Source: Selaginella moellendorffii (Eukaryota; Streptophyta; Lycopodiopsida; Selaginellales; Selaginellaceae). Taken from it: a DNA stretch of 64,000 nucleotides. Location of the stretch: positions 2,462,082 to 2,526,081 of the forward strand of contig NW_003314271.1 in the NCBI RefSeq assembly GCF_000143415.4, written 5' to 3'. How positions within the stretch are numbered: position 1 is the stretch's first letter; the number at the start of each line of letters is the position of its first letter. The notes beneath the pieces were generated by a model, which searched no databases, was not told where the DNA came from, and saw only the letters and a list, made by a program, of their open reading frames with translations. The position numbers and the translations under genes were made by a program. This document shows, one piece after another, positions 12,702 through 22,786 of the stretch.

Positions 12702-13317
12702 CCGGTCTCGGTCTCGACTTCGGACTCCATCTCGGACTCCATCTCGGACTCCATCTCGGACTCCATCTCGGGTCCATCTCGGACTCCATCTCGGACTCCA
12801 TCTCGGGTCCATCTCGGACTCCATCTCGGACTCCATTTCGGGTCCATCTCGGGTCCACCTCGGACTCCATCTCGGACTCCATCTCGGGTCCATCTCGGAC
12901 TCCACCTCGGACTCCAACTCGGGTCCATCTCGGGTCCACCTCGGACTCCACTTCGGACTCCATCTCGGGTCCATCTCGGACTCAACTTCGGACTCCAACT
13001 CGGGTCCATCTCGGACTCCACTTCGGACTCCAACTCGGGTCCATCTCGGACTCCACTTCGGACTCCAACTCGAGTCCATTTCGGACACTCCCACGTCTCA
13101 TGTGTTGGTCCTTTTGGGTCCCTTTTTGGAGCCTCGCCTTTTGCTCGCTTCGTGCTCGTTCCTCGAGCACTTCGTTGGGAGTTCCACTCCCGCTTTTGAC
13201 TTTTCAAGTCGGGGCTTTTGGTCCAAACGTGTTACACTCGTTTGGCTCTCGCTTCGGCCACTACCATGTGGCGCCCTTCCGGCTCCACTTTGGGGCCTAG
13301 GGATTTTGTGTCTCACA
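11562..13317 (-). repeat. LTR of the nested element (its 5' LTR)
   Basis: Begins TGTAAGCGAC and ends TCTCACA on the plus strand, and is followed by the ATTTT target duplication. It carries the second copy of the CTCGGA minisatellite (12,563-13,087). Confidence 0.92.
12563..13087. repeat. CTCGGA minisatellite, second LTR copy
   Basis: Same arrangement and apparently the same unit order as 6,711-7,235. This argues that the two LTRs have not yet drifted in repeat number. Confidence 0.9.
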
Positions 13318-14123
13318 ATTTTCAGATGGTGTTTGGTATGGATTTCTTCAACAAGTATATAAAAGGGATTTATGGTGCTGGACAAAGTCGTATCATGTTA
13401 AAGTCAGAAGGACATCTTTATGTATCCTTTCAGTTGCAAAAGCGTTCCTTAAAGGATTGGGATGCAAAGTTCCTGACTGCGAGGGCCGCTCAAAAAGCAG
13501 CTAAGAAGGGATGTCGGACCTTTTGGGTTCAAGTGATGGAAGCTGAGAGTGTTGGTGACTCAGTTCGAATCGGTGACGGGGTCGATCCTATACCACAGAA
13601 GATATTGGAGTTGTTGGCATGGAATCAGGATATCTTTCCGAAGGATTTGCCACCAGGGCTACCTCCTAGCCGGGAGGTTGATCATCGGATTGAGGTTATT
13701 CTGGGTTCTAAACCACCTACGAAAGCTCTATATCGGTTGAACATCAAGGAGATGGCTGAACTCAAGAAGTAACTTACGGAGCTTCTTGACAAAGGTCATA
13801 TTCGACCAAGCAAGTCACCTTATGGAGCACCAGTCCTTTTTGTTATGAAAAAGGATGGAACCATGAGGATGTGTATTGACTATCAGGCACTCAACAAGAT
13901 CACGGTTAAAAATAGTTATCCTTTGCCTCACATTGATGACTTGTTTGACCAACTCTTAAAGGCTAAGTATTTTACGCGACTTGATTTACGGTCCGGGTAT
14001 CATCAGATACGGGTGGCAGATCAGGATGTGGAGAAGACAACCTTTAAGACTTGGTATGGATCTTATGAGTTCCTTGTCATGCTGTTCGGGTTATGCAATG
14101 CTCCAACAACGTTCAGCACTATG
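13318..14123 (+). pseudogene. Chromovirus pol: end of protease to RT palm (first half)
   Basis: Resumes the frame cut at 5,708 and runs through the protease-RT linker. It continues into RT with [36 protein letters not shown] and the [10 protein letters not shown] block. A TAA at about 13,769 (CAA to TAA) breaks it. At 14,123, just before the YIDD catalytic loop, it is split by the 12.4-kb DNA transposon. RT continues at 26,545. Confidence 0.92.
14120..14123 (+). repeat. Target site duplication TATG, left copy
   Basis: TATG precedes the left terminal inverted repeat and recurs at 26,545-26,548 after the right one. Deleting the element and one TATG rejoins the RT frame (FSTM-MDRIF) exactly. 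Confidence 0.85.
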
Positions 14124-14147
14124 AAGCTCTATTTCGTTAAAGTGGGA
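14124..14147 (+). repeat. Left terminal inverted repeat of the DNA transposon
   Basis: 24 bp that match the reverse complement of 26,521-26,544 without mismatch. After one mismatch two more bases agree. Confidence 0.93.
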
Positions 14148-14802
14148 ATTGTCATTATCCCACTTGTAAAATAAGGTTTCCAAACCTTTATATAGTATAT
14201 AAATATAACAAAATTCAATTGCATTGAGGCACATGCCATTTTATTTTAAATAAGGAAATGTCTACTCAATCACTTCTCCTCCCCCTGCCACTGCTTCACC
14301 TCTCTCTTCTCCTTGTCATCGTCGTCCAATTTCTTTCCATCCTTTTAATATTGGCTCAGTTGCTCCGAGTCTAGGTGGAGCCCAAGTCCCCATTCAATCT
14401 TTACTTTCCCCTTATTAATAAAACAACTTCGTAGACTTCCAATAACATGCTGTAACACTTCTAGTATAATGCAAATCCTCTCAAAGAATTGTCTTTTAAT
14501 ATTAATACAATGGCATGGAACCCCATGCTATAATAAGTTACATTTTTAAATAAATACATGCAATCTCAGACTATTATTTTTTGCCTCCAACGCCTATACA
14601 ATAATCTTGGAATTTCATCACTCTCCACACTATCAGGATTTAAACCCAATAGTAATGCCATCTCTTCTCTAATACGTCCACGCTCATGTTCAGTGGTCGA
14701 AGAACCCATTCGGTTGAGCAGATTATGGAGATGCGGATAGTGCTTGGCTAGACAATATACATGCCATAAATGATGACTGGTGTCTGTCCGATCAAATGGC
14801 TT
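14148..14802. other. Left subterminal non-coding region of the DNA transposon
   Basis: About 650 bp of AT-rich DNA between the left inverted repeat and the stop codon of the minus-strand gene. It would hold that gene's 3' UTR. No palindrome copy and no other feature was seen. Confidence 0.6.
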
Positions 14803-15586
14803 CTAATATACCGTTCCATCTGCCATTTGGTTGATTTCTGCAGCCACCTCTTGGACTGGCCGGTTCTCTATCACCATCGCTCCAAGCCGTTTTGCAAGGT
14901 CCCCCAGAACATACGGTTTCTTCTCCCTAGTTTCCATACTGCAAGAGATGGGGTGCACTGCATATGTGTGCGTGTTCGCTGCAGTTTTAATCGGCGAGTC
15001 ATCGATGATGAGGATTTCACTTGACCTAGCAGTCCGGTTCATCACTACAGCCTCTGGCTTGACGAAGATGGGCTTGCTACCCCTCACATGGACCATAGTC
15101 AAGCAATCCTCCTGCGTTAGGAGAAAGTCAAATGGTAATATTACTCGCGTCTGATCGTGCATCATCTGTAGCAACGTTAATGCATTGTGGCGCATCATGG
15201 ATGTCCAAACTCCCAATTGCAAATTGAACCCGGCCCTCTGTTTTAAGTGTCGCATGGTCATTATTAGATCCCGCAGTTTCTCCCGTGTGATTAATGTGAA
15301 TCTGTCTCTTTTGACCAACTTGCGACCGCAGACTTTGGAGGGTGCAATGACATTCGAGGACGAGTCACGCTCATGGGAGAAAAGGACACTGTTCAGATCA
15401 AAAACGATACAGTACCTTCGCCGTGACTCTGAAATGAAATGCGTCAGCATAAAAAATGGTACAAGTCAATTTTACCATCTACAATATTAGCGAATGTTGC
15501 TCCCGATGGTCGTTGAGAGGGTTTTGGTCGAGGAAACGTGAAGGGCGGAAATACTCTCCTCTGCAATGTGGGGTCAATCGCATCCG

Positions 15587-15683
15587 ATGGCGTGTGGGCA
15601 CATGCCATTTCAGCTGTAGACTCTCGTACAACTGGCTCAACAGTGGCATGGGGTGGTTCCGATGGCGTGTGAGCACACGCCAT
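15587..15683 (-). repeat. Two palindrome copies translated inside exon 9
   Basis: Copies at 15,587-15,608 and 15,662-15,683 lie within open coding sequence of a Pro/Ala-rich repeat. On the minus strand each is read as MACAHTPS. Unlike the intronic copies, no splice sites surround them. Confidence 0.8.
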
Positions 15684-16869
15684 TTCAGCTGGTGCCTCCA
15701 TTGGCAAAGTGGACATGACCGAACAGGCAGCAGGGGCGGTGTAGGGAGGTTCCAACGGCGCGTAGTCAGACGATTGGGCACACGTTGAGTCCGTTGGAAA
15801 TGAGGATACGACCGGCTCGGCGGCTGGGGCGGCCTCATGTGGGTCCAATGGCGCCTGGTCACCGTCAGTTGGATACGTGGACAAGATTGACTCAGTGGTA
15901 TGGGCAGCATCAAGTGGAGCGTGGTCAGCTTGCTTGGCGTTGATATGGATAGTAGCCTCCACCAGCTCTGATGACTCTTGCAGCCAAGTAGAGTCCACTG
16001 GCAGATCCATATGCATGTCCAAATATCTCCCTTCGATTGAGATGGTATCCTCCCGTGCTACTAAAAACAAACTCATTAGCACATTGAATCGACTATACTG
16101 TATTTACCATCAACTGCTATTGAGGAACTAGGACCGATATCACTTGGGCGCACTGCTGATTCTGAAGGATTGGACATACATTTCGACCCTTGCTTGGCAC
16201 TATCCTTCCTCGACACTAAAGGCTAGAGTTTGTAAATTCAACTGAATAATCTCTACTTACCATTTGCTCTGCGACCTACATGGACAATGTTAGAAATGGT
16301 AAAAGGTTAGGAATGGATGTACTATTATTTACCTGATGGTTTGTCTTGTATGACCTTCCTCCGCTACTCTTTGGCCACCTCAGGCTGGCCATCGTCGTTA
16401 TCATCGTCGTCGTCGTTATTATGATCGTCACCATTGTGAGGACCATCCAAGTCCTCTTCGTCCTCCTCTTCTTTGTCCTCCTCTTCGTCCTTCTGCTCTT
16501 CCTGCTCATTATCTTTCTCTGGCTCCTCATCCCCCTCCTGCATTTCTTCCATAGGCTGCTCAGGCTGGATGGCTTGTTCTTCCAGGACCATCTTGGGAAA
16601 ATCATCTGGCCGAGTCTCCATCTCAAAATACAAGACATCCATAGCCTGTTTTAGTGCGTGACCTAGGACCGTATCCTCACCCGACTGTCTTAACATGGTT
16701 TCTGCACGTTCTTGCACCCTTCGAAGACGACGAGATGAGAAAAACGTGGCCCTGACTTGAAAAGCATCCCTCATCCATTGTACCTCTCCATTGAGATTGG
16801 GGAAGGGGAGTCCGCCATAGGAATCTGAGTCATGAGGTGGTGACTGCCTGCTTTCACTCAGCCCTTGAT

Positions 16870-16916
16870 CTGCAATGAATGGCATGAGCACACACGCCAT
16901 AACCGCGAGGCATTAC
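16870..16916 (-). other. 47-nt intron built around the palindrome
   Basis: Donor GTAATGCCTC, palindrome copy at 16,879-16,900, acceptor CATTGCAG. Splicing joins phase-1 ends to give MI-DQGLSES and is needed to keep frame, since 47 is not a multiple of three. Confidence 0.82.
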
Positions 16917-17060
16917 CTATCATCTTTTTGTTGCCCTTCTTCCTTTTCGAATCAAACGCCTCTGATCTCGACGACTGTCCAACGTGCTTTCGCTTTTTAT
17001 GACCACTGTCAGTTTGAGCTTGGCTGGTGCTTGCCTGTTTTGCCTTTGAAGAAGTTTCTC

Positions 17061-17109
17061 CTGCAAGGAATGGCATGAGACCACACGCCATTGCAAATAT
17101 AATTTGTAC
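17061..17109 (-). other. 49-nt intron built around the palindrome
   Basis: Donor GTACAAATT, palindrome at 17,070-17,091, acceptor CCTTGCAG. Removal restores frame (KKGG-ETSSK). Confidence 0.8.
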
Positions 17110-17199
17110 CTCCTTTTTTCCTATTGCTTGTCTGTTTGTCCTTCTTCGATGCGCCACCAGTGCGCTTTTCAGTCCTCGTGTCTGAATATTCACAACGAT

Positions 17200-17237
17200 C
17201 TATAATCAAAATGGCGTGAGGCCTCACGTGACCTTAC
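17200..17237 (-). other. 38-nt intron built around the palindrome
   Basis: Donor GTAAGGTCAC, palindrome at 17,211-17,232 with one decayed arm, acceptor GATTATAG. Splicing keeps frame (PAQ-DRCEYS). At 38 nt it would be among the shortest plant introns. Confidence 0.75.
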
Positions 17238-18698
17238 CTTGTGCAGGTTGTGAGCTCGGCCCAACATGGGTATCTTCAACAGTAGCTGTTAACGCCGTTT
17301 CAGCATCTGGGGGTGGCCACGCTCCTGCATACAGAGCTTGTGAAATAACATTTAAACTTAAAGTGTGTACTCACCAGGTTCGCAGAGAAGATACTGTTTT
17401 TCTTTGGCAACTGTAATTATATGCTCTATTGAAGTCACCTCTTCAATGGAGTTTGTCACCGCAACACATGGGACACCCTTGAGTAGTGCGGCTCGAAAGA
17501 ATAGTCCGCCGCAGTTGTACTCGACAACGCATTTGCCCTTGGAGTCGGAAGCAGGTGACCCACCCACTATTGCGTTGAAGACCCAGCTGAGCATTTCCCA
17601 TGCTGCACCTGGAGCTTTCTTTGGATTCGAAAGCTCTATAGCCATCTTCAGTTCCTCAGGCACGGGTAAATTGACCTCCCTCAGATCAATTCGATTGGCC
17701 TTGTCGAACGAAGCTGGGAAGTCACTCCAGTCCCACTCTGCTGCAGGACCAATAACAAGGGCGAGTGTGAAGATGCGGACATTCGTCGGTATCTTCTTCT
17801 TAGCCATTATCCCATGGATCTCCCGCATCTCCTTGCCTTTCAACCGAGCCTTCACCTCGTTCAAGGCCTTCCAGAACTTGTGATAGGATTCGGAGTCGTA
17901 GATCATATAGTGGACTGAAGATTCCACCTCCGCAAGTCCCACCATTAAGTCAATGATGGAGCTGACTTCGTCTGCATGAGTGATCTCCTCGTTTGTGAAG
18001 TCCATCACGCAAAAGATGTTCTTGACCTGCTCATCTCCGCGGGAAACGATGCTCCTCCACCTTTGATCCTCATCCGAATTCAAGTATACCCGGTAAGGTT
18101 CTCGATAGGCCTCTGCTGCGGGGTCGAGCTGTTTCTGAAGCCGACGGTCGACATCAATCTTAATGAAATTTGGATACTGATCCAACTTCTCAGCTTTACT
18201 TTTCGTGGCATCCCGCAGCAGATCGATGAACTTGGGGGCCCCCTTCACGTACTCGTCGATGTCTTCATTTGACAACTCCAGCGCTTCCATCATCTCTTGC
18301 GTGGTGTCGATGCTCACCCTCTCCACGGCCACTTGCTCGAAGATCCAATCCTTCAATAGCGCACGAGCTCTTAGAGTCGTGCACAAGTCCTCGTATGTCA
18401 CAATATGGCCGGGAGTCATTTTGGTCTTGTTGAAGACTACCTCACCACGTAGAAGAGCATTAGCCACTGTCAGAAGGTCGTCATCGTCTAGAGACCGCGA
18501 GAAACGCAAGGCGTTGAGCTTCAAATCATTGGGCTTCCGGCCGTCCTCCACACCCATTGAGTTTGGCAACTCCCCGTCATGGTACCTCCTCAGCACATCT
18601 ACCCATTTGTCAAAAACAACTTTTGTCGCGAGTAGAATGTTATGGATGCTGAGTGTGTCATTGACCCCCAGTGTTTTCGAGAGAAGACTCGAGAATTC

Positions 18699-18752
18699 CT
18701 GCAATGGAAATGGTGTGAGGCCACATGCTATGCCACATGCAACGAGGCTTAC
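18699..18752 (-). other. 54-nt intron or in-frame insert built around the palindrome
   Basis: Donor GTAAGCCTCG, palindrome at 18,710-18,731, acceptor CCATTGCAG. The splice sites are good, but 54 nt is divisible by three, so it could also be translated (18 residues with a CGLTPF core). Confidence 0.65.
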
Positions 18753-19966
18753 CTGCCAAGCGCTAGTTGCTAGTGCACGTCCTTGTCCTGGTTTTTGTGG
18801 CTTCTTCAGTTGAACCCAGAGCTTCCGTGTTCGTGCCAATGTCTCATGCAGACCCGATTTATAGCACGTTTCTTGCTTGACATTTTGCGCATGGGAGATG
18901 TATATGATAGATCGGAGGGGCGAGTTGCCTTTTATCAGGCGGACAACTCTTGTCTTGAAGACTTTCTTCACCTCCTCGCCCACCATAATATCCACAACTA
19001 TCTCTTGCATCGCCAAGCTAGAATGCTGCCCGGAGACGGCATAGAACCGGATGTTCTGATCGTCCAACACCTTCCTATTGATCAAGTCTGGAAACCTCGT
19101 CTCGCCCTTCATTGTTCGGTAGTAGGGGATCACGTCTGCGATGTCGGGTGTTACTGGACTTGCTAGCATCTTCTGCTTCAGTTTCTCCACCCACTCATCA
19201 GATACTAGCCTGTGGTTGTATTTGCTTTGGATGTCGATACGGCTCACGTTGATTGTATATACTTTGTTGGAATAGTAATAAGTACTATTATCTGCGACGA
19301 TTTTTGCTGCCTCTTCTTGCTCTTTCTGCTCTTTGCGGCTCTTCTTTTTGGTGGGTGTAGTGTTCGAACCCGAGGCAATGGCATCACTGAGTAGCTTCTT
19401 TTTTGGAGCAGGAGAGTCGGACGTCGGCTTGAGCTTGACCACCCTTTTCTGCTTCGAGGTAGTTTCCAGATCGACCCCCTTCCCCTTTGCTTCGCGAACT
19501 GGAGTCACTCTCAACGGCTCAATGTTGGAATATAGTTTTTGAACATCGCTGTAGGTGAGGTCCGTGGATTCCATGTGATCTTCATAGACCCGTAGCGTCT
19601 TTGAAATTGTGGGCCTCCTAGACAACCTCTCCCTAGCTCCCTCTAGGAATTCCTCATAGCCACTGCCCCCCTCCGGGAAGCCGCTAGGATGTGCAAGGTG
19701 GATCTTGAAGGCAGACGCTGTCTCTACCACAAGTGCCAGTCCATATTCTTGCATGGAACTGCATGGAGTGTCTGTCACTTGGATGAGGATCCCCATGCAT
19801 TCTTTTCTCCCACCATCTGTGTTGTACAGCCTCAGATCCTCGCCTTCCATCCCGAAAGTCCAACTGGTGAGCTCCTCCCCCTTCTCTGCATCCACATTGA
19901 CAGTGGCTGGAAGAAGAACGCAATTCCTCGCTTGTTCAGAAATGCACAACAATTAGAGCTGACAGA

Positions 19967-20380
19967 TGAAAAGCTAACGTGAATAACATGAGGCCACACG
20001 CCATTCACCACTGCATCAGATGTCTTGAGGCTGCATCCTAAGATGGCGTGAGGCTACACGCCATCTGTAACTGGACTACACTCGAGAGCCCAATCGGTGC
20101 ATGCCAATGTTGCTACTGAATGGCATGTGGCCTCATGCCATTTTCTACTTGGCCTAAAAGACTTACCATTTGAAGCCGAATGGAGGCGTGACAACCGGAC
20201 TCGCTGGCGAATGTGCACTGTGTGTGCAGCGGATCGTAGCAGCAAGGCTACTCTGCCACTTACAGTTGGAGAGTGGCGCTGAAATCTCCTGGGACGCCAA
20301 GTGGGCTGCGTGTGGGTGGCGGAGTGGGCAGCGGAGTTGGCGGCGAAGTTACAAACTGGGTGTGTCTTGAAGTGGACGCC
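19967..20380 (-). promoter_or_regulatory. 5' leader region of the minus-strand transposon gene
   Basis: Three palindrome copies (19,983, 20,043 and 20,120) lie next to possible donors and acceptors. Examples are GTAAGTC before the copy at 20,120 and an acceptor ATCTGTCAG at about 19,967. These may be 5' UTR introns, but no coding exon could be confirmed here. Confidence 0.4.
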
Positions 20381-20384
20381 GATG

Positions 20385-20585
20385 CACACGAGCGCGATGC
20401 GAGCGCGAGTGTGATGCAAGCGCGAGTGGACGCCGATGCACACGAGAAACCTGTAGAGAAGTGGGAGCGCGAGTGGGAGCGCGATGGGAGCGCGAGTGGG
20501 AGCGCGATGCGAGCGCGAGTGGGAGCGCGATGCGAGCGCGAGTGGGAGCGCGATGCGAGCGTGAGTGTGCGAGCGCGAGTACGAA
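20385..20585. repeat. GAGCGCGA-rich minisatellite in the transposon centre
   Basis: Imperfect tandem units built from GTGGGAGCGCGATGCGAGCG. An open frame on the minus strand through this block (His-Ser-Arg repeats) is a product of the repeat. Confidence 0.85.
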
Positions 20586-20589
20586 GCAA

Positions 20590-22200
20590 AATGCAAAACC
20601 TAACCTCACACGCGCGAAATGTCACGATGGTTGGTAATCCCGCCACGTCATCATTTCTCGGACTTGGGCGCCACCATTAATTTCTGGATCGGCGCGCGCA
20701 TGTGTGAAATCCAAAAGAAATCCGCAACGTCATCATTCCTCGGACTGCATGCACGCGAAATCCAAAAAAAAGATCATGATTGGGATATCATTTAATACCC
20801 TCGCTATATTTATACCATGCATGATTGGATATTCCAAAGCATCTTGTATTTCCAAAAATGCCAGATGTTCAGCTAAATAAATTGTCAGAGGATTTGATGT
20901 GACGTTCAAGCATGTGGGCTCATGCAATTTTGATCCCAAAAAATGCACCAAAAAATGCTCGGCGTCATCTGGCGTTATCTCTTGAATGGCGTGGGGCCGC
21001 ATGCCATTTTCAGGAGCACATAGGAGTATATTCCTAGAATATTCTGACACGCGCGAGATTGTTTTAAGTTTCCTGGAGATCCAACCGTTAGATCGCAACT
21101 AGATTTTACAGAATGGTATACAATGTCCTTCTTGATGACCCTGCAAAGAAGCATCTCGATCGGACACCACATGAGACCACACAAGCCTTACAATGTTTCA
21201 GGGGCATTTGCCATAGATCCGACCGTTATTTTGCTCCAAGATTCTACATTTTGGTGTGCATTGACCTTTCCATCGACACTGCAAAGGGACATCACAATCA
21301 GATGCGGGATCACAAGAAACCAACTTCACTAACTCTGGTTTCACCAAGATCTACGTAAGGAGTTATGAAATGAAAGGACCCTCTCTATTGAAATGTGTTT
21401 ATGGTCCTAGGGGCATTGTGACATATCAAAGGATTTTGCATCAAGTTCTGTATTTGCTTGTTTATCAAGCTATTGAATTGCTAAACCCTAAACCCTAAAC
21501 CCTAACCCTAAACATGTGGCAAATGCTGCGTGAAGAAAGATGCCTTTTCTGGGCAAATGCTGTAAGAGGCAGATTCCGAGCAGATGTATCTCAGGCCAGC
21601 GAAGGGGACAAACGAAAGCTAGCTATAAACATGATGGGATGCAAATAGATTACTAGGCTGGTCCTACGAAAATCAAAAACCATAATTGAAAACATTGAAA
21701 ATGCAAAAAGAAAGGTTTATAATATTTTTGAATTTTAAGCAACCAAATGAATGTAAGTAGGGCATGTGTTTGTAAGTTTAAAAATGCCTCAACCACTTAA
21801 ATTCCCAAGTAAATAAAGCTGTTTCTATTTTTGGTACAGGTAAACTTTATAGCGTGTGGGCTCATGCAATTTTAAACCCAAAAATGCACCAAAAAATGCT
21901 CGACTACCATTATTCTTTGAATGGCGTGTGGCCTTATATTGCCATAAATGGACGTACACACACAGCATAATTATTCCTTTACACGGCAAATAATCTTGGC
22001 GCGGATCGCTGACATGGCATGGCAAAGTTTGAATCACTGACATGGCACAGCTGGATCGAGGCAAGGACATGATGTGACAAAGTTCAACCTCCGACAGCAA
22101 AGTCTAGAAGCTACTCAGTTTGAAATTTGTCAGAGGAATCATAAGATCTGGTTTGTCAGAGGATTTGATGTGACGTTCAAGCGTGTGTTATTTTTGAATT
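20590..22200. other. Central intergenic region of the DNA transposon
   Basis: About 1.6 kb separating the two divergent genes, presumably holding both promoters. It contains palindrome copies at 20,986 and 21,921, a partial internal duplication (about 20,890-21,007 with about 21,850-21,945 and 22,155-22,195) and a telomere-like tract at 21,481. No gene was seen. Confidence 0.6.
21481..21513. repeat. Interstitial telomere-type repeat
   Basis: Almost five consecutive CCCTAAA units, one of them six bases long, on the plus strand. This is the plant telomere unit in the transposon interior. Confidence 0.9.
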
Positions 22201-22228
22201 CTCGAACTCATTCCTAGGTCTATCATTT

Positions 22229-22460
22229 TTGTGCGCCGTGTTCTTGGTTCCGTTGAGCGCAGTGAGCGCTGCTTGTGTAAGCGGCGTTGTGAGCTGTGGT
22301 TTATGCGTCTACAAGCGGTTGCGGCATTGCGAGCGGCAGTTTATGCGAGTGGCAGTTTGTGCGAGCGGCGCTACGAGCAGTTGTGGTGTTGCGAGTGGCG
22401 CTACGAGTAGTTGCGGTGTTGCGAGCGGCACTGTCTTTGGTGTGGCTACCGCTTCCTCTT
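22229..22460. repeat. GCGAGCGGC/GTTGCGAGTGGC degenerate tandem repeats
   Basis: Short imperfect units (GTGCGAGCGGCGCTACGAG, GTTGCGAGTGGC) in the leader of the plus-strand gene. They resemble in composition the minisatellite in the leader of the divergent gene. Confidence 0.7.
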
Positions 22461-22523
22461 GATATTCGGCACTTGTGCTTCCTGGTATGTTCACCATGGA
22501 ATGGTTTAGGACCACATTTAGAA

Positions 22524-22713
22524 ATGGCATGAGGCCACATGCCATCTTGGGCCCTTGCAATTTCATGGCTAGCGTATTGTCATGTATGTTTTTACTTGTC
22601 TGCAGCTGTGTGTATATCAAGATGGCATGAGGCCTCATGCCAATTTTGTGAATGCAAAATTTCACGTGGGTGTCAATAGCATGTTTGAATAATGGCATGT
22701 GGCCTCATGCTAT
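22524..22713 (+). promoter_or_regulatory. Three palindromes upstream of the transposase-like gene
   Basis: Copies at 22,524, 22,622 and 22,692 precede the start codon at 22,787. An acceptor TTTCTGCACTTTCAG ends one base before the ATG, so a 5' UTR intron probably contains one or more of them. They are candidate binding sites for a transposon protein (inference). Confidence 0.5.
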
Positions 22714-22786
22714 TTGGTATGTTATGATTTAGGCCATTCTCCAATCATTTTTTGTATGGTCTTAACTTCTTTTCTGCACTTTCAGA

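Larger units (their letters stand above)
5709..13317 (-). mobile_element. Nested non-autonomous LTR element (LARD-like), minus orientation
   Basis: Two direct repeats of about 1,757 bp (5,709-7,465 and 11,562-13,317) begin TG and end CA and are flanked by the 5-bp duplication ATTTT. A reverse-complement tRNA-Met primer site (11,547-11,558) abuts the right repeat, so the element runs on the minus strand and the right copy is its 5' LTR. The 4.1-kb interior has no frame with gag, protease, RT or integrase motifs. Such gene-less elements with long internal domains are called LARDs and depend on enzymes made by a partner. The LTRs differ at only a few bases outside one terminal patch, so insertion was recent. 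Confidence 0.9.
14803..19952 (-). pseudogene. Transposon-borne large protein ending in an FCP1/NIF-like phosphatase domain
   Basis: Ten exons fit one continuous frame: 19952-18753, 18698-17375, 17324-17238, 17199-17110, 17060-16917, 16869-16333, 16275-16261, 16215-16108, 16060-15476 and 15428-14803. They total 4,716 nt, or 1,571 codons plus stop, and every junction keeps phase. The N-terminal part has a Lys-rich linker and a segment (YAVSGQHSSLAMQEI) that faintly resembles the GQHR core of ParB/DGQHR domains. The middle is very acidic (Glu/Asp runs) and is followed by a Pro/Ala-rich repeat. The last 208 residues resemble FCP1/NIF-type HAD phosphatases: IVFDLNSVLF (nucleophile motif with the second Asp replaced by Asn), LGVWTSM and ILIIDDSPIK. 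A TAG at 16,364 breaks exon 6. The start is unresolved: the first in-frame ATG is at 19,850, and a TAA lies just upstream of 19,952. The ParB resemblance is weak; the phosphatase call is firm. Confidence 0.78.

Noticed and set aside
20054-20596. 180-codon minus-strand frame rich in His, Ser and Arg
   Set aside because: Explained by the GAGCGCGA minisatellite; it has no domain.
21113-21360. Short open frames in the transposon centre
   Set aside because: Under 85 codons, overlapping in several frames, without motif or splice context.
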